A DNA stretch of 64,000 nt from Acinetobacter sp. ASP199. Lineage in GTDB: Bacteria > Pseudomonadota > Gammaproteobacteria > Pseudomonadales > Moraxellaceae. Positions 1 to 8,833 of this stretch are shown here, in pieces (positions within the stretch are counted from its first letter, which is position 1; every line of letters starts with the position of its first letter). The stretch lies in assembly GCF_022700675.1 (NCBI RefSeq), contig NZ_CP062182.1, positions 1,364,001-1,428,000 of the forward strand. Reading direction: 5' to 3'. Made by a program: the position numbers and the translations under genes. The notes below the pieces were generated by a model, which saw only the letters and a list, made by a program, of their open reading frames with translations, ran no database searches and had not been told where the DNA came from.

Positions 1-835
1 CAGCATTTTTGTGATCCAACATATTTTCTGAAATTTCTTCACCACGGTGCGCAGGCAAGCAATGCATGAACAAGCAGTCCGGGTGAGCCAGATCCATCAA
101 ACGTTCATTGACTTGATAATCAGCAAATGCTTTCTCACGGATTTTCTGTTCTTCTTCCTGTCCCATACTTGCCCAAACGTCTGTCACGATCAGGTCGGCA
201 TTGACTGCTGCATCTTCAGCTGAGTCTACCAGCTCTACACAGTGCGCAAATTCAGATAAGAATTTTTCTTGTGGTTCATAACCTTTAGGCGCGGCAATTT
301 TTAGCTTAAAGCCCCACATGTGCGCAGCTTCAATATATGAATTACACATGTTGTTGCCATCACCGATCCACGCCACAGTTTTACCTTCGATAGGACCACG
401 ATGTTCCAGGTAAGTTTGCATGTCAGCAAGCAGCTGGCAAGGGTGGTGGTCATCAGTCAGGGCATTAATTACCGGCACTTTAGAATAAGAAGCAAAACGT
501 TCAACAATATCATGACCAAAAGTACGAATCATCACGACATCAAGCATGCTTGAAATTACACGTGCAGAATCTTCGATTGGTTCGCCACGGCCCAATTGAG
601 TGTCACGTGAAGAAAGGAAAATTGCGCTGCCGCCGAATTGGGTCATGCCAGCTTCAAACGAAACACGCGTACGGGTACTGGATTTCTCAAAAATCATCCC
701 CATGACTTTACCAACAAACGGTTGGAAAACTTCATTGTTATGCTGTTTGCGCTTGAGCTCAATGGCGCGTTGCAGAATCTGGTTAAGTTCTAAAGTCGAT
801 AAATCGCGTAAAGTCAGAAAGTGACGGAGAGCCAT
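1..835 (-). CDS. argF: Ornithine carbamoyltransferase (partial, C-terminus beyond window)
   Basis: Transfers the carbamoyl group of carbamoyl phosphate to ornithine to give citrulline in cytosolic arginine synthesis. I translated the minus strand from the ATG at 835; 278 codons are open to the window edge. The carbamoyl-phosphate loop STRTR, the segment [11 protein letters not shown], the HPCQ motif and the [10 protein letters not shown] segment are all present; HPCQ and HCLP separate ornithine from aspartate carbamoyltransferases. The C-terminal part lies outside the window. The gap 836-945 should hold its promoter. Identification by motifs is firm; anabolic rather than catabolic role is inferred because no arc genes are visible. 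Confidence 0.93.
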   Translation of the reverse strand, partial: MALRHFLTLRDLSTLELNQILQRAIELKRKQHNNEVFQPFVGKVMGMIFEKSSTRTRVSFEAGMTQFGGSAIFLSSRDTQLGRGEPIEDSARVISSMLDVVMIRTFGHDIVERFASYSKVPVINALTDDHHPCQLLADMQTYLEHRGPIEGKTVAWIGDGNNMCNSYIEAAHMWGFKLKIAAPKGYEPQEKFLSEFAHCVELVDSAEDAAVNADLIVTDVWASMGQEEEQKIREKAFADYQVNERLMDLAHPDCLFMHCLPAHRGEEISENMLDHKNA

Positions 836-945
836 TCGTTACTCCACAATAATTGCTGAAAAAAGAGGTCAACAATTAGTTGTTGGTTAGTTAAAAAAAT
901 ACGGAATCGGCTAATATACTATATGAATAGGAAATTGCAAAAAAA

Positions 946-1599
946 CTAGACTTTTTGATGACCGTCCAGGAAACGATCAACACAATAATTTACATATTTG
1001 ACAGTTTCCTGATCAGTTTCATCGCTTGGCAAGCCCATTAAAATGCGCCACTCCATATTTCTTAAAATACCAAAATACAATTGCGCAGAAAATAACGGAT
1101 TTGGGCAGCTGAGCAGGCCTTTGTCATGTGCCTGTGACAGTACTTCAGCAATAGAGTGCTGGATATGTTTTGGACCCTGTTCATGAATATGCCGGGCAAT
1201 ATCCAGATTACGTCCGCTTTGCTCCACAATTAGTCGCATAAATGCAGCATTTTCCGGCTGCTTAATATGCCAGTAAAAGTTTAGTAAAGTCTTGATCAGA
1301 TAGCTTCTAAAGTCTTCGGAACTGTCTAAAGAAAAAGGCAGACAGATATCTTTAAAGAACTGGGTACGGCGGTAATCACAGATCGCCTTAAACAGGCCTT
1401 CTTTATTGCCAAAGTATTTATAAATTGAAGCTTTGGAGCCACCAGCATGATGGACAATGTCATCAAGAGATACAGCATCATAACCATGTTCCAGGAACAG
1501 CTCTGTCGCACTGATCAAAAGGGCGAGACAACGCTCATGACCACGTTTGGTGGGTGGTACATCTTTGGCTAAGGGTTCCAGTTGAACAAGATCCTGCAT
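946..1599 (-). CDS. TetR/AcrR-family transcriptional regulator
   Basis: 217 residues. An N-terminal TetR-type helix-turn-helix is seen at about residues 25-72 (ELFLEHGYDAVSLDDIVHHA then SKASIYKYFGNKEGLF), followed by a helical ligand and dimer domain. It reads away from prpB, with about 230 bp between the two starts, so it could control prpBC or itself. This is only inference: prp operons of this kind are more often under GntR- or sigma54-type regulators. The start is the ATG at 1599; no strong Shine-Dalgarno is visible. The ligand cannot be told from sequence. Confidence 0.85.
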   Translation of the reverse strand: MQDLVQLEPLAKDVPPTKRGHERCLALLISATELFLEHGYDAVSLDDIVHHAGGSKASIYKYFGNKEGLFKAICDYRRTQFFKDICLPFSLDSSEDFRSYLIKTLLNFYWHIKQPENAAFMRLIVEQSGRNLDIARHIHEQGPKHIQHSIAEVLSQAHDKGLLSCPNPLFSAQLYFGILRNMEWRILMGLPSDETDQETVKYVNYCVDRFLDGHQKV

Positions 1600-1831
1600 A
1601 TTGACGACTAAATCAGCACTTTTTGATTATTTCAGTTGTCATCATAACAAAGTTGTGCACACATTTCATGGAGACTGTTGTATCTATTGTTTTGACTAGG
1701 ATTTATGCTAAATCTATCTGGATTATTTGACTAAAGTTTTAGAGTTTTTATTCTATCAGGCCATGGATTGAGCGTTTTGAATAGGTATACTCGAACTTCA
1801 ATAATTATAGCCAACACTGTGGAAAGGGAAG

Positions 1832-2716
1832 ATGACACAACAAATGTCTGCAGGTTTAAAGTTTAGAGAAGCATTAGAAACTGAGAAACCACTACAAATC
1901 ATTGGAACCGTAAATGCCTATGCAGCCATGATGGCGAAACAGGTCGGATATAAAGCCCTTTATGTCTCTGGTGCCGGTGTGGCCAATTATTCTTATGGAT
2001 TGCCTGACCTGGGCATGACCAGTCTTGATAATGTCCTTGAAGATGTACGCCGTATTACTGAACGTGTGGATACGCCATTATTGGTAGATATTGATACAGG
2101 CTGGGGTGGTGCATTTAATATTGCTCGTAGCATTAAGCAGATGATTGCAGCTGGCGCAGCAGCAGTACATATTGAAGACCAGGTAGCACAAAAGCGTTGC
2201 GGCCACCGTCCAAATAAAGAAATCGTATCGCAACAGGAAATGGTAGACCGGATCAAGGCGGCAGTGGATGCCAAGACTGATTCCAATTTTGTGGTGATGG
2301 CACGTACCGATGCCTTACAAAAAGAAGGCTTACAGGCGGTGATTGATCGTGCTTGTGCCTGTGTCGAAGCGGGTGCCGATGCGATCTTTGCTGAGGCAAT
2401 GACGGACATCACCATGTATAGAACAGTCTGCGATGCAGTGGGTGTACCAGTCTTGGCAAATATCACCGAATTTGGTGATACACCGTATTACACGACAGAG
2501 GAGCTTGCCGAGCAAGGTATCCGTATGGTGCTATATCCATTGTCTGCTACCCGTGCAATGCAAAAGGCAGCTTTAGAAGTGATGCAGTCGATCCGTCAAA
2601 ATGGTACTCAGGTGAATGTACTGGACAAAATGCAACAACGAAAAGAACTCTACGAATTTTTAGATTATCACAGCTTCGAAGACACATTAGATAAACTGTT
2701 TAAGCAGGAGAATTAA
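1832..2716 (+). CDS. prpB: 2-Methylisocitrate lyase
   Basis: Cleaves 2-methylisocitrate to pyruvate and succinate, the last step of the methylcitrate cycle for propionyl-CoA removal. 294 residues, the usual length. The isocitrate-lyase superfamily signature KRCGH is at 121-125 with the catalytic Cys123, and the metal-binding Asp pair lies in [11 protein letters not shown] near residues 86-88. The start has AAAGGGAAG just upstream. prpC follows after four bases, so the two are co-transcribed. Isocitrate lyase proper is longer and is ruled out by length; oxaloacetate decarboxylase-like homologues are less likely given the prpC neighbour. Confidence 0.95.
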   Translation: MTQQMSAGLKFREALETEKPLQIIGTVNAYAAMMAKQVGYKALYVSGAGVANYSYGLPDLGMTSLDNVLEDVRRITERVDTPLLVDIDTGWGGAFNIARSIKQMIAAGAAAVHIEDQVAQKRCGHRPNKEIVSQQEMVDRIKAAVDAKTDSNFVVMARTDALQKEGLQAVIDRACACVEAGADAIFAEAMTDITMYRTVCDAVGVPVLANITEFGDTPYYTTEELAEQGIRMVLYPLSATRAMQKAALEVMQSIRQNGTQVNVLDKMQQRKELYEFLDYHSFEDTLDKLFKQEN

Positions 2717-2720
2717 AACA

Positions 2721-3863
2721 ATGGCTGAAGGAAAAGTACTCACTGGCGCAGGATTGCGTGGACAGGTGGCAGGGAAAACGGCACTTTCAACAGTAGGCAA
2801 AAGCGGTGCAGGACTAACTTATCGTGGTTACGATGTGCAGGATCTGGCTGAACACTGCCAGTTTGAAGAAGTGGCCTATCTGATTTTCTTTGGTGAATTG
2901 CCAACTGCTGAGCAGCTTGCAGCATATAAAGCCAAACTTAAGTCATTACGTCGCCTTCCGCAAGCACTGAAAGAAGTGCTGGAACGTATTCCGGCAGATT
3001 CACATCCGATGGATGTGATGCGTACAGGTGTCTCCATGCTGGGTAATCTGGAAACAGAAAAGTCTTTTGCTGAACAGCAGGATGTAGCAGATCGTATTCT
3101 AGCGACATTACCCGCGATTATCTGTTACTGGTATCGCTATAGCCATGACGGCATTCGTATTGATGAAAATACCGATGATGATTCGATCGGTGCTCAATTC
3201 CTGCATTTACTGCGTGGTGAAAAGCCAAATGCCTTGCATGAACAGGTGATGAACGTATCACTGATTCTGTATGCAGAGCATGAATTCAATGCTTCAACCT
3301 TTACTGCACGTGTATGTGCATCGACATTGTCTGATCTACATTCTTGTATTACCGGTGCGATTGGCTCACTACGTGGTCCCCTGCATGGTGGTGCCAATGA
3401 AGCCGCGATGGATATGATTGAAAACTGGACGTCGCCAGAAGAAGCTGAGCGTGAAATGCTGGGTATGCTGGAACGTAAAGAAAAGATCATGGGCTTCGGT
3501 CATGCAATCTACAAAGACAATGATCCGCGTAACGGTATTATCAAGCAGTGGTCAGAGAAGCTGGCGAAAGATGTGGGTGACACCGTACTTTATCCAGTCT
3601 CAGTCCGTTGTGAAGAAGTCATGTGGCGTGAGAAAAAATTATTCTGTAATGCTGATTTCTTCCATGCATCTGCTTATCACTTTATGGGTATTCCAACCAA
3701 ACTGTTTACGCCGATCTTTGTGATGTCACGCGTTACCGGTTGGGCAGCACATGTAATGGAACAGCGTGCTGATAACCGTATTATTCGTCCAAGTGCAGAC
3801 TATACGGGTCCGGAACTACGTAAAGTGGTTCCGATTGCTGAGCGTGGCGCTGTAACAGTTTAA
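2721..3863 (+). CDS. prpC: 2-Methylcitrate synthase
   Basis: Condenses propionyl-CoA with oxaloacetate to 2-methylcitrate. 380 residues, in the short citrate-synthase subfamily typical of PrpC. The catalytic triad is visible: His222 in GPLHGGANE, His261 in GFGHAIYK and Asp312 in ADFFHAS. It lies four bases after prpB and ends at a strong terminator, so the operon is only prpBC here. The methylcitrate dehydratase step (prpD, or acnD with prpF), which commonly follows prpC, is absent from this locus and must be encoded elsewhere. Confidence 0.95.
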   Translation: MAEGKVLTGAGLRGQVAGKTALSTVGKSGAGLTYRGYDVQDLAEHCQFEEVAYLIFFGELPTAEQLAAYKAKLKSLRRLPQALKEVLERIPADSHPMDVMRTGVSMLGNLETEKSFAEQQDVADRILATLPAIICYWYRYSHDGIRIDENTDDDSIGAQFLHLLRGEKPNALHEQVMNVSLILYAEHEFNASTFTARVCASTLSDLHSCITGAIGSLRGPLHGGANEAAMDMIENWTSPEEAEREMLGMLERKEKIMGFGHAIYKDNDPRNGIIKQWSEKLAKDVGDTVLYPVSVRCEEVMWREKKLFCNADFFHASAYHFMGIPTKLFTPIFVMSRVTGWAAHVMEQRADNRIIRPSADYTGPELRKVVPIAERGAVTV

Positions 3864-3887
3864 GTTACAGATATTGTAAATAAAAAA

Positions 3888-3917
3888 AATAAGGTCTCCA
3901 GTCAGACCTTATTTTTT
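3888..3917 (+). terminator. Terminator after prpBC
   Basis: Stem AATAAGGTCT / AGACCTTATT with a six-base loop and T-runs on either side. It lies between the convergent prpC and the 3960-4574 gene and could serve both strands. Confidence 0.88.
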
Positions 3918-3959
3918 ATGGACTATTTTTATTTAGTTCTGGTTTTATTGAATTTTCGT

Positions 3960-4574
3960 TTAACGGCTGAGCAGGGCTGGATCTTCAATGTGATACCCGG
4001 TTTCAAATGGAATGCCTAAATATTTAACAGTGACCAGTAATTTATCCTGTTTCGGAATTTTATAGGTTTGGTTTAGCCTTAAATCAGGTTTGTAGCTGAC
4101 AGCCTTTTGAGTCGGGCTCTTATAGCGACCCGATTCAATCCGATATTGATAGCTCCATTTCGAAACCCTCTGTTGCGGATCATACCATGCAGATGCAGTG
4201 CCTTTACTGGTCTTTAATACCTTGAGCTGGATATTCTGCTGAGTACGTGGAATCACAGGAGTTAAACGTTTCTTGATTTTGGCAATTTCCTGATCAAACT
4301 TTTTACTGTCCTGATCATAGTCAATTTTCCTAGTTTTAGGATTGATATAAAGAGAATTGACCTGAACCAGTTGGTTTGGTGTCTTGGATTTAAAATTATA
4401 ATAATACAGTTGGGGCAAACGTCCGCGACCATCCAGATAATGGCGCAGCAGATAGAGTTTTTGGTCCTTAACTTCATAACCCAAAACTTCAATGTTTTGC
4501 GGGCCACCCACCGTCGCAAGGCTCAATGGGCTGAGACAAAGACCAAGCAAAAATAAACTAATTTTGATTTTCAT
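3960..4574 (-). CDS. Secreted protein of unknown function
   Basis: About 204 residues with an N-terminal signal peptide (MKIKISLFLLGLCLSPLSLA, cleavage after SLA) and a mature part rich in Tyr, Lys and Gln with YRIESGRYKSPTQ-like stretches. A longer reading starts at 4586 (MRIRM), but AGGATAAGG lies right before the ATG at 4574, so I prefer that start. It ends close to the prpBC terminator and lies directly downstream of the CinA-like gene on the same strand (38 bases apart), so the two may be co-transcribed. I recognise no family. Confidence 0.75.
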   Translation of the reverse strand: MKIKISLFLLGLCLSPLSLATVGGPQNIEVLGYEVKDQKLYLLRHYLDGRGRLPQLYYYNFKSKTPNQLVQVNSLYINPKTRKIDYDQDSKKFDQEIAKIKKRLTPVIPRTQQNIQLKVLKTSKGTASAWYDPQQRVSKWSYQYRIESGRYKSPTQKAVSYKPDLRLNQTYKIPKQDKLLVTVKYLGIPFETGYHIEDPALLSR

Positions 4575-4612
4575 CCTTATCCTCATTCCAGCAACTTTTA
4601 TGAAGTAGTAAA

Positions 4613-5104
4613 TTAAGCAGCTTTGCGATTAATCAATTCAATCATCTGATCAGCAATTTGTTCCGTTAATTTATCCAGACGTTGCTCAGGTGTGCCATCA
4701 ATCAGATAACGATAATCATAGGTTTGACCTTCATAGAAAATCGAGATAAAAAACGTTCCTACCGGCTTTTCTTTACATTCACTACCACCTGGTTTGAGCA
4801 GGCCGGTACAAGCCACAATCAGATCGGCTTCTTTAAACAGTTTTTTTCCTGAAGTGGCGAGGAGTTGAGTAACTTCCATCGATTCAGCAGTATATTTATC
4901 AATCGTTTCTTCGGGTACACCAAGAATTGACATTTTTAATTGCGGATCATAGCAGACCAGACCACCAATCAGGATTTGTGCACCACATTCTTTGTAAATC
5001 GAAAACTGGCTGCTTAAATAACCTGAGCTTGCACTTTCTACAAAAGCAACTTTCAGTTTTTTTTGTTCGAGCAAATCACAACAGTCTTTTAACATGGCTA
5101 TCAT
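4613..5104 (-). CDS. CinA C-terminal-domain protein (PncC-like amidohydrolase, divergent)
   Basis: 163 residues, the length of stand-alone CinA C-terminal domains. The family enzyme (PncC) deamidates nicotinamide mononucleotide to nicotinate mononucleotide in pyridine-nucleotide recycling. The fold pattern is present: VAFVESASSGYLSSQFS near residue 20 where the family has a TAESCTGG-like loop, LIGGLVCYDPQLKMSILGV, and GTFFIS after KPVG. The ESASSG loop and the CTGLLKPGGS loop differ from the usual ESCTGG and TGIAGPGG, so activity is uncertain. The family call is reasonable; the reaction is inferred. Confidence 0.75.
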   Translation of the reverse strand: MIAMLKDCCDLLEQKKLKVAFVESASSGYLSSQFSIYKECGAQILIGGLVCYDPQLKMSILGVPEETIDKYTAESMEVTQLLATSGKKLFKEADLIVACTGLLKPGGSECKEKPVGTFFISIFYEGQTYDYRYLIDGTPEQRLDKLTEQIADQMIELINRKAA

Positions 5105-5347
5105 TTTTATTTGAGGGTGATGTACTAAATGTATAGACGAAATGCGTAGTCTTCAATCCTCCTTACGATTGTATACATTTATACAAAATATGCTGTTAAG
5201 AGCTAAATATTAGATACACGTGCCCAGAGTTCAGCTGCTGAATCTGTTCGTCCAAGAGTTAAACAAAATTTGCATTTAGCAGTATCATCTCAGCTTAAAC
5301 AGTGGTAAAAATAAAAATAAAGTGCTTGATGAAAGTAGGTTGTTACA

Positions 5348-5578
5348 ATGAAAACTACAGTTAAATATGTGGTCCTGAAAAGTTTGGATTATCAGTTGGG
5401 TACCCCTTTATTTCAGGAAGAAATTGATGCAGATGCACAGTATTTTGATCAGATCCCTGCGATTATTAATTACCAGAATTTAACATTAAAGGTGAAAAGC
5501 AAGGAACTAAAACGTCTGCAATTGCCTGATGAAAAAGAAGACACCCAAACGATTATTGTAAAAGTAGTCGCGATTTAA
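5348..5578 (+). CDS. Small protein of unknown function
   Basis: 76 residues, no signal peptide or membrane segment, strongly charged in the middle (KVKSKELKRLQLPDEKEDT). The preceding 240 bases are non-coding. A hairpin terminator follows the stop by about 25 bases, which supports a real single-gene transcript. I do not recognise a family. Confidence 0.6.
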   Translation: MKTTVKYVVLKSLDYQLGTPLFQEEIDADAQYFDQIPAIINYQNLTLKVKSKELKRLQLPDEKEDTQTIIVKVVAI

Positions 5579-5603
5579 TTCATTTTATGAAGCAGATTTG
5601 AAA

Positions 5604-5628
5604 TGAACCTCTCTTGTAGAGGTTTCTT
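5604..5628 (+). terminator. Terminator after the 76-residue gene
   Basis: Perfect seven-base stem AACCTCT / AGAGGTT with loop CTTGT followed by TCTT. Confidence 0.7.
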
Positions 5629-5840
5629 AATAAAATATTAGATAACAAGATATTATAAGATGTTTTTTATGAATATAATTTAATGAAATAGACTTTATTA
5701 AATTATATTTAAACAAAGTGTTTTATATTACCGCAATTAAAATATTGAAAGCATTAGTCTGTTTTATTTTTGTGCATTTTTATATAGTAAATATTAATAA
5801 TTAAAAATAGAATTGTCCTTCATTTTTTAGGGGACATATC

Positions 5841-6128
5841 GTGAAAAAACTTTTAGCAGCAGTACCTTTTGTTTTTATATTCGGTCTTTCTTCACAAGCG
5901 AATGCTTTGGTTAATCTTCATGTCGTGGCAGATTACGGTAATTATGTCGTAGCACATGGAGTTAGCGATTCTGCTTATGTACAAAATTGTAATATGGTAG
6001 AAAGCTATACCAACTGGTTGGGCTATACTCAGAATCGAGTGATAGGTAACTGGATTTTTGCACCATACTCAACCCGAGTATTTAATCTTCCTAAAAATGG
6101 TTCTTATTTTAATTTAGTATGTAACTGA
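5841..6128 (+). CDS. Small secreted protein of unknown function
   Basis: 95 residues from a GTG start preceded by TTAGGGGAC. The signal peptide is clear (MKKLLAAVPFVFIFGLSSQA, cleavage after ANA). The mature part of about 73 residues has two Cys (in VQNCNM and at the end, LVCN) that could form a disulfide, and is rich in Tyr, Asn and Val. Upstream about 210 bases are very AT-rich; a terminator follows 12 bases after the stop. No family recognised. Confidence 0.7.
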   Translation: MKKLLAAVPFVFIFGLSSQANALVNLHVVADYGNYVVAHGVSDSAYVQNCNMVESYTNWLGYTQNRVIGNWIFAPYSTRVFNLPKNGSYFNLVCN

Positions 6129-6139
6129 TTTAACTTTTC

Positions 6140-6178
6140 CCTGTATAAGGTAGCTCAAAGCTTTATACAGGATTTTTA
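6140..6178 (+). terminator. Terminator after the 95-residue secreted protein
   Basis: Nine-base stem CCTGTATAA / TTATACAGG followed by ATTTTTA. Confidence 0.75.
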
Positions 6179-6509
6179 CTTTCTGAAAAAAATATCAAAT
6201 CTAAATTTCATAATTAATAATTTAAAAAAATATATATAGAATATTTATGTTTTACCAGATTGAAATTTTGCATTTTTAAAGATATTGATTTCATCTGCAT
6301 ATATTAGTAGTCATTCTTAATATTTACGCAATGCTTGGGTAAATATTGTAAGTACAAAAATGGATTATCAATGGGTTAAATCAATTTATTTTACATTGAA
6401 TTAGTCTGTAACAGGTTATTACTTGGAGTTTATGCAGAAGGCTGTAGAGTAAATACTGAACTCGTAAAGACCGGTTCATTTACTTATAAAGGAAAAAGGA
6501 GCGTCTCCA
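6179..6509. other. AT-rich intergenic gap
   Basis: About 330 bases without a convincing reading frame. The end carries GGAAAAAGGAGCG, the ribosome binding site of the Gln-rich gene at 6510. A promoter for that gene must lie here, but no single -35/-10 pair stands out. Confidence 0.5.
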
Positions 6510-6794
6510 ATGGCTAACCAAAACCAACAAAATCCGAACCAGAATCAGCAACAGCGTCAGCAAAACCAGCAAGACCAGTGGCAAAATCCAAATCAACAGC
6601 AACAGCAACAGCCTAACCAGCAAAATCAACAAAACCCAAATCAACGTCAGCAAAATCAGCAGAACCAGCAAGATCAACAGAATCAGCAGGATCTGCAACA
6701 ACAGCAGCAACCTAATAAACAAGGTCAGCAGCAGGATTCAACACAACAGTCTCATCAGCGTGATCAACAAAATCAACGTGGACAACAACGTTAA
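6510..6794 (+). CDS. Gln/Asn-rich low-complexity protein
   Basis: 94 residues, of which 51 are Gln and 17 Asn by my count; Pro, Asp and Arg interrupt the Gln runs. No signal peptide, membrane segment or folded-domain pattern. Codons are CAG and CAA mixed with AAC, AAT and AAA, so the DNA is an imperfect CAR/AAY repeat. AAGGAG precedes the ATG at good distance and a strong terminator follows, so the gene is likely expressed. The composition resembles intrinsically disordered, prion-like stretches, but no function is known to me. The Leu-rich frame on the other strand is a shadow. Confidence 0.72.
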   Translation: MANQNQQNPNQNQQQRQQNQQDQWQNPNQQQQQQPNQQNQQNPNQRQQNQQNQQDQQNQQDLQQQQQPNKQGQQQDSTQQSHQRDQQNQRGQQR

Positions 6795-6809
6795 GTGTTG
6801 AAAACTGAA

Positions 6810-6838
6810 GAAAACCGCCATAAGGCGGTTTTCTTTTG
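6810..6838 (+). terminator. Terminator after the Gln-rich gene
   Basis: Perfect stem GAAAACCGCC / GGCGGTTTTC with loop ATAA and a T-rich tail. Confidence 0.9.
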
Positions 6839-7056
6839 GGTATTTATAACTCAATATAACTTCTGAATGAATTTATAATCGGCAAGTTAATTACAAGTTC
6901 TATATCCAAAAATTAAGCTTACTATTTTTCATAAAAGATTATTATAATCAATAAGAAAAAAGCTGTAGTTTCATTGGTGTTATGAGATTCCTCAAACTCA
7001 GCTTGCATTCCAATATAATGGCTTTTTTTGCAGAACTCTTTTGATAATCCTTGAGT

Positions 7057-7317
7057 TTATACCTCTACAATCCAGCGCGGATAAAAGGTATTGTCTGTTT
7101 CTTCAACGGAAATAATATGATCCACATGAAAGTTTCGGATACCATCTCTGCGGATGTCATAACAGAAAAATTTCTCAGTCTTACCTTTACGACGATAACT
7201 ATAGGGTTCCGCCTCACGTGTTTCAATCGAACCATCATCTTCACGGGCAGTGATGATAATGGTATGCAAGTTGCGTCCAGCTGAGGAAATTATCTCTTTG
7301 ATATGCCGAGTATTCAT
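7057..7317 (-). CDS. Short WYL-domain-like protein
   Basis: 86 residues from the ATG at 7317, which has GAGG five bases upstream; a longer frame from 7389 has no such site. The stretch EAEPYSYRRKGKTEKFFCYD then RNFHVDHIISVEETDNTFYP follows the WYL pattern (EPYS ... FxxYD ... IRxFxxDRIxSxxxTxxxFxP). WYL domains usually sit behind a helix-turn-helix in ligand- or nucleic-acid-sensing regulators; here the domain is alone. It may be a remnant or a stand-alone sensor. It is upstream-adjacent to the IS element at 7500. Confidence 0.62.
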   Translation of the reverse strand: MNTRHIKEIISSAGRNLHTIIITAREDDGSIETREAEPYSYRRKGKTEKFFCYDIRRDGIRNFHVDHIISVEETDNTFYPRWIVEV

Positions 7318-7499
7318 ATTAACCTCGATATCAATATAAATGTCGCATGAAATACAACTGATAAAATGATGTTTTAAAAATAATTCCAATCAAAATTTTA
7401 TGATGTAGTATCTCTAGAAGGTTATGGTTTTATTGTGTATTCATTCCTTAATACAATTTCTATTTTAATCAGCTATAACTTGGTTGATTATCCTTAATA

Positions 7500-7522
7500 T
7501 GAACCGTACCGGGTTTGTCGGA
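7500..7522. repeat. Terminal inverted repeat of the IS (orfB end)
   Basis: 23 bases identical to the reverse complement of 8834-8856; begins with TG as usual for IS3-family ends. Confidence 0.92.
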
Positions 7523-7538
7523 AACTTTTTTATTTAAG

Positions 7539-8474
7539 TTAGGCCACCTGACCTAACGGGTTAATCTTATCATAGTACATTGCTTCAAACTCAAAAGGCG
7601 ATACATAACCCAGTGCACTGTGTACACGCTTTTTATTGAACCAATCTACCCAGTTTAGTGTCGCAAGTTGTACATCTGCTAAACCTTGCCAATCTGCTTT
7701 TAGATATTCAATCACCTCTGTTTTGTATAAGCCATTCACTGTTTCAGCCAAAGCATTATCGTATGAATCACCAGTCGTACCGACTGATGCTCGTAAATTT
7801 GCTGCTTCTAAACGATTGGTATGGCGAATAGAAAGATATTGAACACCTCTGTCGGAATGATGAATCACATTCTTTGGCATGCCTCGATCATGCAATGCTT
7901 GCTCTAATGCATCAAGCACCATATCTGTATTCATCCGTGTAGATACTTTCCATCCAACAATTGCTCGTGAGAACACATCAATAATAAAGGCGGTATAGAT
8001 CCAGCCTGAATTTGTTTGAATATACGTAAAGTCACTCACCTGAGAAGCACTGCTTCGCAAGGGTCAGGATGATCAGCATTAAAATTACGTTTCACTAAAT
8101 CATCTGCTCGTTTTTGGTCATCTCGGTTACGAGTAGTTTGTTTATTCTTACCACGCCAAACACCTTGTATACCTAGCTTCTGCATCAATCGAGCAACTGT
8201 ACAACGTGCGATAACATAACCTTCACGTTTCAGTTGGTTGTTGCCAGATCTTACGCACACCGTATCGACCTGAACTTTCTTTCCAAATACGTTTGATTTG
8301 CTCTGCATGATGTAAATCATGCAGAGCACGTTTCGCTCGATGTTCCCTTGCAAAGCGATGCTTTTCATCAGCGAGATCTAGAGTTCGGTAATAGGTTGAA
8401 GCTGCGATCGGTAAAATCCTACAAATCGCATCAACACCATATCGATCTTTATTGTTATGGATGAAATCCACCAT
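7539..8474 (-). pseudogene. IS3-family transposase orfB, two frame disruptions
   Basis: DDE integrase part of the transposase. The reading starts at the ATG at 8474, overlapping the orfA stop. First break: a CAAC tandem duplication (8233-8240, read on the minus strand) shifts the frame after GVRKIWQQ. Second break: at 8041-8062 a 22-bp near-palindrome replaces the codons expected between HPD and VSDFTY, just before the first catalytic Asp. Net +4 and about +14 restore the original frame, so the rest (SDFTYIQTNSGW to the stop at 7539, with HSDRGVQY and the ALAETVNGLYKTE glutamate region) reads on. Conserved codons are lost, so this is a pseudogene. Confidence 0.9.
8041..8062. repeat. 22-bp near-palindromic repeat, copy 1 (inside orfB)
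   Basis: Core GAAGCACTGCTTC on the plus strand. Identical over 22 bases, in opposite orientation, to 8796-8817. It interrupts the transposase. Confidence 0.85.
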
Positions 8475-8791
8475 TATTTGTGTGGGCGGTCGAGCTCCGT
8501 CTGGGCGAAAAAAGCGGCTGCTTTACGTAGAATCTCATTGGCACGCTTTAATTCTTTAATTTCACGTTCCATTTGCTTCATTTTTTCTTGATCAGATATC
8601 TGTTGTACTTTAATAGGATTTTGCTGATCTAAATGCTTTTGATGCCAGGCACGAAGTGTTTCAGGAGTACAACCGATTTTAGGAGCAATAGCGGTGATCG
8701 CAGCCCAATACGATGGATAATCTTTTTCAGATTCAATCAATAATTGAACCGCTCTTTCTCTGATTTCAGGGGTATATTTTAATTTTGTCAT
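8474..8791 (-). CDS. IS3-family transposase orfA
   Basis: 105 residues from the ATG at 8791 (MTKLKYTPEIRERAVQLLIE). N-terminal helix-turn-helix that binds the IS ends (CTPETLRAWHQKH) and a C-terminal leucine-zipper-like coil (KMKQMEREIKELKRANEILR). Its TAA overlaps the orfB ATG, the usual arrangement for frameshift or coupled translation. A GTG-started extension to 8818 reads through the second 22-bp repeat and is unlikely. orfA itself is intact. Confidence 0.9.
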   Translation of the reverse strand: MTKLKYTPEIRERAVQLLIESEKDYPSYWAAITAIAPKIGCTPETLRAWHQKHLDQQNPIKVQQISDQEKMKQMEREIKELKRANEILRKAAAFFAQTELDRPHK

Positions 8792-8795
8792 CGAA

Positions 8796-8817
8796 CCTTG
8801 CGAAGCAGTGCTTCTCA
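8796..8817. repeat. 22-bp near-palindromic repeat, copy 2 (orfA leader)
   Basis: Core GAAGCAGTGCTTC on the plus strand; inverted identical copy of 8041-8062. It lies between the IS end and the orfA start codon. Confidence 0.85.
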
Positions 8818-8833
8818 CTCAGAATATTGACTC

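Noticed and set aside
1993..2466. Long minus-strand frame in prpB (157 codons)
   Set aside because: Shadow of the strongly coding plus strand; Ala/Ser/Thr-rich without motif.
6480..6722. Leu-rich frame on the minus strand
   Set aside because: It is the complement of the Gln-rich gene's CAR/AAY repeats; no ribosome site, and the sequence is only poly-Leu/Ile.
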